Below, in pieces: positions 34,520 to 44,865 of a DNA stretch of 64,000 bases (positions are counted from its first letter, which is position 1; each line of letters opens with the position of its first letter). Made by a program: the position numbers and the translations under genes. The stretch is from Triplophysa rosa (Eukaryota > Chordata > Actinopteri > Cypriniformes > Nemacheilidae): contig NC_079897.1 in assembly GCF_024868665.1 (NCBI RefSeq), forward strand, positions 870,223-934,222, written 5' to 3'. The notes under the pieces were generated by a model. The model saw only the letters and a program-made list of their open reading frames with translations. It ran no database searches and had not been told where the DNA came from.

Positions 34520-34765
34520 TGTATGACTCCTTTAGTTAAGACAGATTTCTCAAGCATAGCAGTTACATTATATCCCGTTTTGAGAAAGTGAAATGTGAGT
34601 TGTTCAGATTCCGACACATTCAATATTTCGTCTTGAATGTGAAATCGAAGCGAGAAGAACAAGGCAAGATGATCCGCTCGCGCTCGCTGATGCGCTCCTC
34701 TGCTCGCGCTGTGAGGATGAGACGCGCGAGACGCGCCGTCGGTACTGCCCCCTTTAACTCACTGA
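34520..34765 (-). promoter_or_regulatory. nkd2: nkd2 5' UTR and promoter region
   Basis: Immediately upstream of the nkd2 start (minus strand) is about 150 bases of ordinary 5' leader. It is followed by a CpG-rich stretch at 34675-34745 containing GCGCTCGCTGATGCGCTCCT and ACGCGCGAGACGCGCCGTC. No TATA box is evident. The start at 34519 is chosen because it opens the family N-terminus MGKLHSKH and is followed by a consensus GTAAGT donor. Confidence 0.6.
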
Positions 34766-34870
34766 TGCGATGCCCCCTACTGACGCTTAAAATGCCCTCT
34801 GATGCCCCTTTAAACTACTGATGCCCCCTACTGACGTTTATAGTGCCACCTATACACCTCGTACTCACCC
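34765..34870. repeat. Imperfect tandem ACTGATGCCCCCTACTGACG
   Basis: ACTGATGCGATGCCCCCTAC, CTGATGCCCCTTTAAACTAC and TGATGCCCCCTACTGACGTT are successive diverged units next to the nkd2 promoter. Copy number is about three. Confidence 0.6.
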
Positions 34871-34883
34871 TTTAGAATGCCCA

Positions 34884-35005
34884 TTTAAAGGGACAGTTCA
34901 TCAAAAAATGATTTCATTCTTTATTCATCCTCGTGTCATTGTATTCAACCTGTACAGGTTTATTCTGCAGAACACAAAAGAGATTTTGAAGAACGTTCCA
35001 CTGAT
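34884..35005 (+). mobile_element. Half copy of the TTAAAGGGACAGTTCA element family
   Basis: TTTAAAGGGACAGTTCATCA, TCTTTATTCATCCTCGTGTC and AACCTGTACAGGTTTATTCT match the left end of the common teleost element. No mirrored right end follows. Confidence 0.65.
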
Positions 35006-37471
35006 GAAACAATCCGATGCACCATTTGATGTAAACCTGCACATCATTTGAATGTCATTGCATTAGCAAATGATGTATTAAAAATAGCTTTGTATGTTAT
35101 AATGCACTTTAAAGTGTGACATTCTTACAAATACTTTGGACGTTTTTGGATGGTCTGCGAGTTTTGCCTGAAGCCGTGTTGATGACATCCAGTGCCTCGT
35201 GCTGACAGCTCATCTGAAAACATGGTATTAGTGTTTCCTCAATGTTCTGTTGCTCAACACCCTCCTCAGACATGAACTAGTTTTCTGATAGTCAGTGTGT
35301 GGCTTCATAAACGTGCCAAAGTTATAATGTGATTTACTGTCTCTCAGGAAGAACACATCTGATGAAATCCAAAGTGACCGCTGCTTCTGGACTGATCCAT
35401 CCTCAGTCCTGGCGGCAGTTACTTAACATTTAGCAGATGCTACTACACTGTAAAAATGTTGGGAATGCTAAAGTAAAAACCTGCTAACTTTAGAAATCTT
35501 CCCACATATTTAAAAAAAATCAGTGTAACGCATCTTATAACTTAACCTACAAACTAGTTTACAATGCAAAATGTTACAGTGATGGTGTAGAAAAAGCACT
35601 GCAGTTTTTAGAGAATTCTGTTACAAAAACATGTTTGTTAGGATGTTATCATGTTTTATTGTATAAGTACCTGTATTGTTCATTAGTATTACTTAATCAA
35701 AACAACCCAACTGCAGTTTGATTGATAATAATTAGAAAGCACATATAAACGTGTTTTGTTAGAGTTATTTGTTTTTTTGCAAGTGAACTCTTCATATCTT
35801 TCCTGTATTTTTTCAAGGACGTTAACTGGCATCTAAGACATTACATTTTAAGAACAAAGTTTAGACACAATCAGGCCAGCTGTTTTTCCAAATAATGTCT
35901 TAAAAACTGTGCAGTATAAAAATGCAGCACTAAAATAGTCGTTTTCTCACCCTCATGTGATGTCTTTCATCTGTGGAACACAAAGAGTTCATTTGAAAAC
36001 GCTGGGGACTTTTTCAAAACCACAAAAACGAAGAACTGACTGCAAAATGACACACCATTCACTTTTATCATATAAAATAACACTTCATTAGAAATATTCA
36101 TCTTTTGTGTTCCACAAAATAAAAGTCACACGGGTTTGGATCATCAGGATGAGTAAATGATGTCCAAATGTACCACAAACACACACTCTTCGCGTTACCC
36201 TTTATCACTGCTGAGACCCAGAATTATGGAATAGTTATAAAGAACATTAAGGGAACTCAAGTGTGTTAAGTAGAATGTGATGCAAAAACGGAAAGCAAAC
36301 CTTTTTATAACATATTTTATCTTTAGAGTAGTCAACCTTTACCTAGAATTTGCATTATGTTGTCTTGGCATACATCCTTCATACACTGTAAAAATCGAGA
36401 GGGTAATGAGTTCAACATGTGCGTATATCCTCACCAGAGGAACAGTTTTACATTCTCACAATCCTGTTTTTAAAGAAACAACAAAGCAAGACCAGAGGGT
36501 AAGAGATGAAAGATCTGGTGCAATACCCAAGAAAGATGTCCAATTCTCATTGGCCAGTAAGCAGTGTAAACCACTCTTTTTTATTTCAAACAAAAGCTGA
36601 AGTCTCTCTTTGTGATCCTTTTAACCTCAGACGTCAAACGTCTCATCCGCAACTCAATTAACTCTTCATCTGATCTATTAGCATTGGCGCCTACATTGAT
36701 ATTCCATCGCTTCAGGCCAGACACAGAAAAAAAACGATTAAAAAACTCATCATTATGTTTACTTTGTTAAGAAGCCTATTGGCAGTTTTTAACCACAGAA
36801 CTGGTATAAGCTCTACAACAATAAGGCTTTTGAGGATGGTCGTCCGCACTGATTGGATTTAAACAGCCGTGTTTTTGGAAAGAAGACCCCTGCAGACGTC
36901 ACAATGACACCTGTGTTGATCTGCTCTGGAGTGTCACATCATATCAGAGGAATGCCCTACAGATGCCTCACAACTCTACAGGTTTTCAGCGTTTGCTTGG
37001 ATATCAACAGGTGATGACACGTTACGCGGTTCTTTGATGCCGTTCCCATAATCACAAAGTCCTGCAACATCAGCCTTTCACCTCTGTGATGAATGAAACC
37101 TTGGTGTCAGACAGGTTCATAAACACTGATGTTCAAACACGATGTGTGAAAGTCAAGTGTGAATGAGCACACGTGTGCCGTTTAATGTTTGAGGTTTCTT
37201 TAGAACTTAAATCCCCTTAATCCAAACCAAACCAACTGTGTCAAAGCAAACAATATATTCAAGCCCTGATCGTTTGCACAACATTCCTCTAAAGATATCT
37301 GCTAAGATACCAAAAATATATGTGGATATGAATATCTTATTTGATAAGGGTGGTCAAAGCAAACCAATGGTGCTGGAGCTTTTTTCTTAACTTCTCAGTC
37401 ATTTCTCCAACTACTTTTAACACCAGTACGCCGCCTGCTGGTAGTGAAGTGTGATTCACGCTAGAACACTT
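35006..37471. other. nkd2-trip13 intergenic, no gene recognised
   Basis: A degenerate member of the AGTTCACCC family lies at about 35935-36175. An AT-rich open frame of 107 codons (plus, 36277-36600) has no recognisable domain. Nothing else was supported. Confidence 0.5.
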
Positions 37472-37716
37472 GAAAGGGATAGTTCACTCAAAATTCTGTC
37501 ATCATTTATTCACTCTCTCTATCTGATTCTTTCTTTAGTGAAACACAACAGAAGATATTTCGAGAAATGTGGTTTTGTGTTCATTCAATGATGTTTGATT
37601 GTCAACGTTCTTCAAAATATCTTCCTTTTGTGTTCTGCAGAAGACAGAAACTCATACAGGTTTGAAATGACACGGAGATGAATAAATAAAATAATTTTCC
37701 TTTTTGGCTGAACTAA
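37472..37716. mobile_element. TTAAAGGGATAGTTCACTC element, near complete
   Basis: The left end GAAAGGGATAGTTCACTCAA is mirrored by a right end reading AATTTTCCTTTTTGGCTGAA on the plus strand. The interior has the usual TTCTGTCATCATTTATTCAC and CAACAGAAGATATTT motifs. It is non-coding. Confidence 0.75.
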
Positions 37717-37760
37717 TTCAGTTCAAAAAGAACCAAGGAATGTGACACTCATTCACTCAT

Positions 37761-37766
37761 TTTAAT
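37761..37766 (-). terminator. trip13: Candidate trip13 polyadenylation signal (ATTAAA)
   Basis: An ATTAAA hexamer lies on the minus strand about 325 bases past the trip13 stop. It is the first plausible signal in that direction. The cleavage site cannot be fixed. Confidence 0.35.
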
Positions 37767-38088
37767 CAAATGTTTAAATATGTACATGTATAAAATCCGA
37801 ACATAAAAAAGATCCGCTCATATGCAAACTGTAGTAGATACTGTGCGTGCGTTTTATGTTTGTGACGCGCGTACGGATCACCTGCGTTACAACAAGCAGA
37901 ATTACGCACCTTATGAATATGAGCTCAAAACCTCTCCTAAAACAGAACAGATTCAAAATGCTCACGATGCCGTCCTAACTTCAAATAAAACGAGTCAACA
38001 GACTCAACAGGTGTAAACGTCTGGTGTGTTCAAGGATCACGGTGATGAGCGAATGAGAAAACACATGTTTGTTGCTGTAGTGTTGTGT

Positions 38089-41000
38089 TCAAACACAGTT
38101 GACCAGGTTTGCTTGCTCCTGTTTCTGATTGTCCACAGCACGATCCATCGCCTTCAGAAAACTCTTGACTGTCATTGTGGGGGTCTAAAGACAGCAGACA
38201 CACGATTTTTGTTGTATAAGAGGGATTATAAACAAAATGTAGAATACATCCATGTAATGAATGACATCCAATTGCTGACTATTTAATGAACGTAAGACTT
38301 TAGTTTGCTTTTACAAAATGGCAAGAAAAGCATTAAATCACTGGACACTCGGTTATGAATACCTTTCCATAGAGCGCGTGAGCCAGAAATGGGATTTTTC
38401 TCAAGGTCCGTCCGCTGAATCCAACACTCTTCCTGTTCAGAGGAAGAATAAGAACATCTGTGAAGATCTCTGTGAACTCCACAACAGGCACGCCAGGAGA
38501 GCATTTGTGTGTATTGCAAATAACAGCTCAGGATGAATCTGCACTTTTGTGTATAGAGGATATGCACGTGACGTCACTTTACCACATGAAAACAGCAACA
38601 CGCTCCCTTGAGTGGCAAAACATGATCCCTTGAGTGGCAAAACATGATCCCTTGAGTGGCAAAACAGCTGCTTACAATATCAGGAAACGCTATTCCACGC
38701 AACATTTTAGTGTCCAAGGACACCTGGTTCCTTTGTAAGTCGTAAGGATCACCGTAGAGTCCAACTGCTTTTAATTTCAGCAAAAAATTTGGTGTTTTAA
38801 TACTGGTTTCTTTGTTTCTCCTATTGAAAGCAGCCATTTTGCAGGGAACGTGTCCCGGCGTGTTCATGTGGGAAAGTGACCCAGTCAATGCATACCCTTC
38901 TATATAATTATAATTCTTTCTAATTATGTAGTCAGCAATTCAATAAGAGTTCTACAAATAAATTCCAATAAAATCACTTCATTCAAATCAATCTATATTA
39001 TTTCAACGTAACAGTAATAAGAGTTCAGTGGGAAATTAAGTCAACACAAAAACTGTGTTTTGATATTTGCGTGACAACGCAGACGTGTTCACGACAGGTT
39101 TTGTGTGTTTAATGAATTAAATGCTAATGATTCAAGAGATAATGAGAGGTGTGTTTATTAAATGTACAGGTGGAGCTGCAGTGATGGTCAGGTCACTCAC
39201 TGCGAGATGTCCCTCAACATTAAACTCAGATGAGTCAAGTCACTTTCCGTGAAGTTCATGGTGACCAGTTCCTCCAGTCTCAACAGCTGCTGTCTGGGGT
39301 AGATGATCTGACACTGCAAAAAAACATATAAACCTCCGATAGAACTCATAATGTCCGTCAACAAACACACAATTTATGATCACGTTAGAAAAACACATCT
39401 ACTCACACACACACACCTTCATGAGATCCTCTAGACAGGACAGGTAAATGTGAAATATGGCGTTGGCGCTGGGAGGGCCGATGTACTGCTTTATATCCGC
39501 TCTGTCTACAAAAGCAAAATCAATCTTCTCTGTCACATTTGATGTAGTGAGAATCACCACATTCGGGTGCCTGAATCAGAAAAGCAAGACACACTTCCAA
39601 TGTCAAAGGCTTCGTGGTTGGAGGTCAGAGGTTTGGTTTGTGATGTCAGATCATTTCAAATGCATTTAACCATTATTTATTTGGGAGGATGTGCAGCAAT
39701 GAATTGTACACAGTAAGATTGTGCATCTGTGATGACGGTAAAGAGTCGTGATCTGAATGAGGAGAAACTGACCGTTTGATCTGGTCCAGCTGGGTCAGGA
39801 CAGAATTCACAACCCGTATGGCATCAGACGGCTCTGTTCCCGCCTGAGCAGCGTTGCGTGCAGCTGTGAGACTCTCCACCTGGTAAACAAACATTATCAA
39901 GTATAACGTGTACATTTACAGCCATAATTGTCCTTTTTCAAGCTTTTCGGAAGTGGTATTTAAGATAATACACATCTTAATAATAAACATAATCTTCCGC
40001 CTTTTCATGAAAAGCGCTATATAAATGTAACGAATAATTATTATTATGTAAAAAAAGAGAGAACCTCATCTATAAGAACAAACACCAGGGCATCTTTATC
40101 ATCAATAAGCTCCTGAATCTTCTGGAACATCTTTGTAACCAGTTTTCCACTCTGTAAAACAGTCACATCATGTTAAGTTTCATATATGCAGTTTAAGAGA
40201 ATGACTATAGACGTGATGAATCCGTCTGTACCTCCGAGAACCACTTGGAGAAGAGACTGTGACTGTTGATTTCCACAAACTGGCTATACGCGTACCTGCG
40301 AAGAGAGGAAAGGAATGAACGACAGGTGAAGAGATAAAAGGAGCGCCGTCATTTCTTCAGAAAGCTGCCACACCTGCCAGACAGTCTAATGGAGAGTTTC
40401 TGAGCGAGTCCTTTACACAGAGACGTCTTTCCCGTGCCAGGCGGCCCTGAGGGTTTATCACACATACAGCAACTCTGTAAACATGCCACGGGGAACAATA
40501 AAACTGTTGAACTTCGAAATAAGGGTTCGTTGAGTAAGAAGTACCGTGAAGTAAGACGACTCGATTCCAGGCAATCAGATTGCTGTCGACATTTTTGTCA
40601 GAGAAGAAAATTGTCGTGGTCACATAATCCAAGAGCTAAAGACAACAGTGAAGGAGAGGCATCATGAGTTCACGCTTGCCAACAAGCAGATGAGGAACAA
40701 CTTGTTGCTGAGTTTTGACTCGATAAACAATCTTTCTATGGAGTTTAGTTGTTTTTCCTGGGAATATATATCAGAATTTTGAGTGTGAAATTAACCAAAA
40801 AAAAATTGTTCTAAATAACGTGACCTATTGGTTTATATCCTTCCAAAATGAAAACAGACACAAGACAAAAGTTCCTTTCATCTGTAAAATATTTATTTTG
40901 CTGGATTATCTAAAAAAGGGCGTTTCTACATGGTTACAATAAAAAACTGATTGAATTGATGAAAAGAATATGTCTTACTTGTGTTTTGATGTTGTCTTCA

Positions 41001-41935
41001 TAAACTAAACACTCCCAAATGCCATGAAACTCAGCTGTAAGACATGAAGATCTCACATTATCTCAATCGCTGAAAATAGATATGTTTCTATTGGTTTAGC
41101 ATTAATACTCAGAACAACACTGGAAAATATACTATTAGTAAACAAGGAACAGAATCAAACATATAAACAGAACGATGCATTTGATTCATTATCAATATCT
41201 TTGCATTAGTTCATCCAAACAACTCCGTCGAAGGAGTATGAATTGAAAGGGGGCGTGTCATTCTGACCTGATGGGAGGAGCCAGTGAATGGCAGCAGAGA
41301 GCTCCTCCTCCTCCTCCAGTGTGAGTGCGGTTGGAACGTCGTCATTGAGAGAGAATATATAGATACAGAGGTTGTGGAGCTTCAGATCTACAAACTTCTG
41401 CGAAATAAAAGAAAAATGTAAACAGAATATCACAAGCAGAAGTTCAGGCTCAGAATAACTCTCTTCAGTGTCTAGATAACAGCTCTGCGCACAAAAAGAC
41501 TGTACATACTTTGAAACCAGTTATATCTGTGACCGTGACTGACTGCACATTTATTGTTAGAAATTCATCGTCAAACTCCGTCCACTTGTAGGACCCTAAA
41601 ACAGAGCTGTGTCGATCCAGCAGTAAGAGCACATGAGCTCGTACATCGGATCTCGTCACCGTACTGCAAACACAAAAACTAGTTTGAGAACACATAGTGT
41701 GTAGGGTGGGACTTGATTTCATCGATCAGGATTGTACTGGGAAAAAAATGGAAAGGAAACTTTTTTCTGTAAACAGACTTTTAGAAACTGAAGACATTTC
41801 TTAACGTCATACAGAATACTTTAGACTGACTGGATTGACGACGTACCTCTCAGATTTCACATGAACCTCTATGTGCACGTCTGGTCGGATGAGTCCGACA
41901 TCAGTCATGTGTTGATCAGCACCAGACATGTCCAT
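38089..41935 (-). CDS. trip13: Pachytene checkpoint protein 2 homolog, AAA+ ATPase TRIP13, 427 aa
   Basis: TRIP13/PCH2 is a hexameric AAA+ ATPase. With p31comet it unfolds HORMA proteins such as MAD2 and the HORMADs, silencing the spindle checkpoint and driving meiotic recombination. Coding exons in transcript order: 41935-41847, 41663-41510, 41397-41268, 41034-40979, 40635-40545, 40446-40374, 40295-40232, 40151-40065, 39879-39773, 39570-39417, 39313-39201, 38432-38363, 38184-38089. All are GT-AG with matching phases, 1,284 nt; human TRIP13 is 432 aa. Visible motifs: Walker [10 protein letters not shown] (174-182, split by an intron after its first base), Walker B VFVLIDE ending at 248, sensor 1 ILTTSN (290-295), and GFSGRTLRK with the sensor-2 arginine at 381. 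Exon 11 (39313-39201) must use an internal GTGAGT donor. Read through, the next codon would be TGA. It is head to head with brd9. Confidence 0.96.
38597..38668. repeat. 22-bp tandem repeat, three units, in trip13 intron 11
   Basis: The unit CCCTTGAGTGGCAAAACATG plus AT is repeated three times with almost no divergence, between coding exons 11 and 12 of trip13. The last unit ends AAAACAGCTG. Confidence 0.9.
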
Positions 41936-42267
41936 CACTACAGTGGACTGAAGTATCAGCTCAATTCAGAGAAACACAAAGCAGTCGACACAGCCTGTGT
42001 GACAACGATCAAGTTTAAAAGGCAAGTGATTTATTAAAACAAAATACTATTGTGCAAACATGGGAACGAATCTGTTTAAAACGTCTAACTTGTCCTGAGG
42101 CTACGATTATGAAATTTGGCTGACGATTCATTGTCTATTAAATAATTGCGATTATGGCACTTACTTGTCCGTTTAAAGACTTTGACAATTGTCGATTAAT
42201 TTCAATTAATTTAGTCAACGAATAAAATATAGATACATTAAGAAATGTGAAAATTTTGTAAATAACT

Positions 42268-42650
42268 ACACTGACCAAAATTATAAACCCAACACTTTTG
42301 TTTTCGCCCCCATTTTTTATGAGCTGAACTCAAAAATCTAAGACTTTTTCTATGTACACAAAAGGCCTATTTCTCTCAAATCTGTCTAAATCTGTGTTTG
42401 TGAGCACTTCTCCTTTGCCGAGATAGTCCATCCACCTCACAGATGTGGCATATCAAGATGCTGATTAGACAGCATGATTATTGCACAGGTGTGCCTTAGG
42501 CTGGCCACAATAAAAGGCCACTCTAAAATGTCCAGTTTTATCACACAGCACAATGCCGCAAGTTTTGAGGGAGCGTGCAATTGGCATGCTGACTGCAGGA
42601 ATGTCCACCAGCGCTGTTGCCCGTGAATTGAATGTTCAAATCACCCTCTC
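42268..42650 (+). pseudogene. Tc1/mariner transposon 5' fragment with broken transposase start
   Basis: The fragment begins ACACTGACCAAAATTATAAA, the typical terminus of a teleost Tc1-like transposon, and continues through TGGCCACAATAAAAGGCCAC. At 42554 a transposase N-terminus opens (MPQVLRERAIGMLTAGMST, then AVARELN) and is lost after about 30 codons near 42645, where unrelated sequence begins. The catalytic DDE region is absent, so it is a dead 5' remnant nested in the hAT-like copy A. Confidence 0.85.
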
Positions 42651-43089
42651 GTACTCTATTATCGTAAAGCCTATCGCTGCACACGTTGGGTTATGTTTGA
42701 CAAACCTGGAGTAGTTTTGGCTGCGATGACACACGCCTACACGTGTAAGTGCGCTGAATCTCAGGCAGGAATTTAAACAGTCGCATAATTTACGTCATGC
42801 TTTCAGTTCTGCGCTCCGGCGCGATTTGCGCTCACACTACATGTGTACCACGCCCGAGCCCAACCGCACCGTGCTGTGGACCACCTCTTCCAAGCGAGCC
42901 AGCGACCGCTAAACGAACATGCCCGGGCGCGATACGGAGAGATCACACTAGTCAAATGAACCGGGGTCAAAAGTGCTCGGGCACAGTTCAGATTGCCTAG
43001 TGAGAATACACCCTAATACATGCATGGGCAATTTATAACACACCAAAGACACAGAAAACACATATTCGCGCCATATGACCCCTTTAACA
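42651..43089. mobile_element. Further nested repeat sequence inside copy A
   Basis: GTGTACCACGCCCGAGCCCA, CTTCCAAGCGAGCCAGCGAC and AGTGAGAATACACCCTA look like one end of a hAT-type element. CATATGACCCCTTTAA at 43072-43087 is the tip of another common teleost element. Boundaries between the pieces are not resolved. Confidence 0.5.
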
Positions 43090-43811
43090 GAAAAGAAAAA
43101 AACTGAGATACGAGGATGATGTGTAGATGAAGCAAATCTGGAATCACTTTCATAAAACTCGAACACAAAAAGTACAAATTTGATACAACTCAAATGATGA
43201 GAAATGTCATCTGAACATAACAGTGAGTGCAGATCAAGGACGGTGGATGTAAAACGCTGAGGATTTACACTCATTGCGGTTATCTGAAGTAATTGCGATG
43301 ATGTCAAATAATTGCGATGAGAAGATTATTTAATAATTGTGACAGCCCTACCTGAGGCAAACATTTTTCCGACAGTAACTACACCTGTGGCCAAATGTTA
43401 ATTGGGTAGTTGACAAATATACTGTACATGTGTCCTATAATGTGACAGCAAAAATTTTGAATCAGTAGTACGTTTGTCAACTATCCTAATGATCTCTCAT
43501 TTGGATAAAGGCTGAATGAATAAATGTTAATGCAATGACACACACTGTTTGAGAAACTGGAGTTTAAGACTCAACACATCTAAAAACAAACAGCAGCAAA
43601 AACAGAAAGTTAAGAGAAATTATATCTGCATTATATAATATAATCTGCATCGATAAAGGTATGTCTATGATACAGAGAACAATTATCTGCACATATCAGT
43701 TCACACTTATTTTTCATAAATATTGTCTATATTTAATATACTGTATGCATTTGATTCAGCCTAAAAGATAAATAATAACCGTTTTAAAATAAAGATTCCC
43801 TCTCTCAGGCC

Positions 43812-44195
43812 TTAAAAGGACAGTTCACTCAGAAGTGACAATTCTGTCATCGTTGACTCACCCTCAGGTTGTTTCAAAACTATGTACATTTATTTGGTCT
43901 GTTAAACAGAAAGAAAGATATTTGTAAGAATGTTGGCCAATTTCAGTTCTGTGACATCATCCACTACCATAGTATATTTTGAAGAATTTAGGAACACAAA
44001 CAGTTCTCGGGCACCTTTGACTACCATTTAATTCTTCCTACTATGCCAGTCAATGATGTCACAGAATTGAAAATTGCTAACATTCTTCCAAATATCTTTC
44101 TCTGTGTTCATCAGAACAAAGTCATTTATATAGGTATGAAATGACAAGAGGGTGAGCAAATGATGACGTTCATTTTTGGGTGAACTGTCACTTTA
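43812..44195. mobile_element. TTAAAGGACAGTTCACTC element, both ends present
   Basis: The left end TTAAAAGGACAGTTCACTCA and the right end TTTTTGGGTGAACTGTCACT, TTAA are inverted repeats. The interior halves are also mirrored (TCCTACTATGCCAGTCAATG against CCACTACCATAG-like words). It lies in trip13 intron 1 and has no gene inside. Confidence 0.8.
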
Positions 44196-44664
44196 ATGGC
44201 ATTTTCACCACATGAAACTATGGTAAGCATTGACTTACCTAACTGCTAGTAAAAGTTAAAGGGTTTTGTATTATTTGTATACGTATAAACTACATATACG
44301 TTGTTTAATGTAAACTAATATAGTCTAATGTAACGTTACCACCTGTATATTCAGCAGTGTGTTGTGTTGTTACCGTCAGATACCGTTCCTGCATCATGAT
44401 ACTGCCTCCTTACTTACAAACTGTTCATTTAACTGTCATAAACTATGAAGTTGTCTACCTAGTAGTCATCATTTTAAGACACCACATACACACGCGACGG
44501 ACGTGCCGAACTTTACTGTACATGAGGTAAACACCTCACTGCGTTTCGAGTCCGAATCACATTTTCAACATTCATCATCATAACATCCATGTATCTCACA
44601 CTACATAACTGCGTCATGACGTAAAGTACACATATACATGAGGCAAACGAAGACATTTTCTCAC

Positions 44665-44705
44665 CTCTCAAAACTGCGACGGACAAACTCGAACATACCG
44701 CGCCA
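44665..44705 (-). other. trip13: Probable trip13 5' non-coding exon with uORF
   Basis: A minus-strand donor GAGAG|GTGAGA at 44665/44664 lies close to the shared promoter. Coding exon 1 has its own acceptor upstream of the start (TACTTCAG, exon from 41947). An ATG at 44696 opens 10 codons to the donor. After splicing to 41947 it closes after 13 codons with TAG two bases before the main start codon. That makes it an upstream ORF and not an N-terminal extension. Inference from splice signals. Confidence 0.5.
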
Positions 44706-44865
44706 ACGATGACGTCACGGCGGAGGAAGAGGCGTCACCGGAACTCAACGTTAGCCGCTAATGTTGCTGTTTCGGCACCGAGAGAAACAATTAAACAAAC
44801 ACACACACGCGCGCGGTTCTGTCCAAAACACACCGTCTGTTTACTCACGTAAATAAAGTTTCACG
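44700..44865. promoter_or_regulatory. Bidirectional trip13/brd9 promoter with CRE
   Basis: About 165 bases separate the inferred trip13 first exon (minus) from the brd9 start codon (plus). The stretch is CpG-rich at its left and contains a perfect CRE palindrome TGACGTCA at 44710-44717, then GGCGTCACCGG, with no TATA box. The head-to-head arrangement is conserved with human TRIP13/BRD9. Confidence 0.7.

Larger units (their letters stand above)
42096..43350 (+). mobile_element. hAT-like element copy A, split by nested insertions (trip13 intron 1)
   Basis: The left part (GGCTACGATTATGAAATTTG, GCTGACGATTCATTG) stops at about 42267. The right part resumes at about 43090 (AAAAAAACTGAGATACGAGG) and ends GATTATTTAATAATTGTGAC, AGCCCTA. 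Copies B (45452-45921) and C (47591-48027) show the two parts joined. The terminal GGCTGTCAC / GTGACAGCC inverted repeat is hAT-like. It has no transposase of its own. Confidence 0.75.

Noticed and set aside
36277..36600. 107-codon open frame between nkd2 and trip13
   Set aside because: It has no domain, no splice or promoter context, and AT-rich composition typical of chance frames here.
40357..40632. Single 91-codon frame containing the TRIP13 sequence before and after Walker A
   Set aside because: It reads through an intron. The true product splices 40545 to 40446, which restores GPPGTGKTS. The unspliced frame breaks the motif.
44667..44696. ATG in the trip13 first exon as an N-terminal extension
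   Set aside because: With the actual donor GAGAG|GTGAGA the frame hits TAG just before the main start, so it is an upstream ORF at most.
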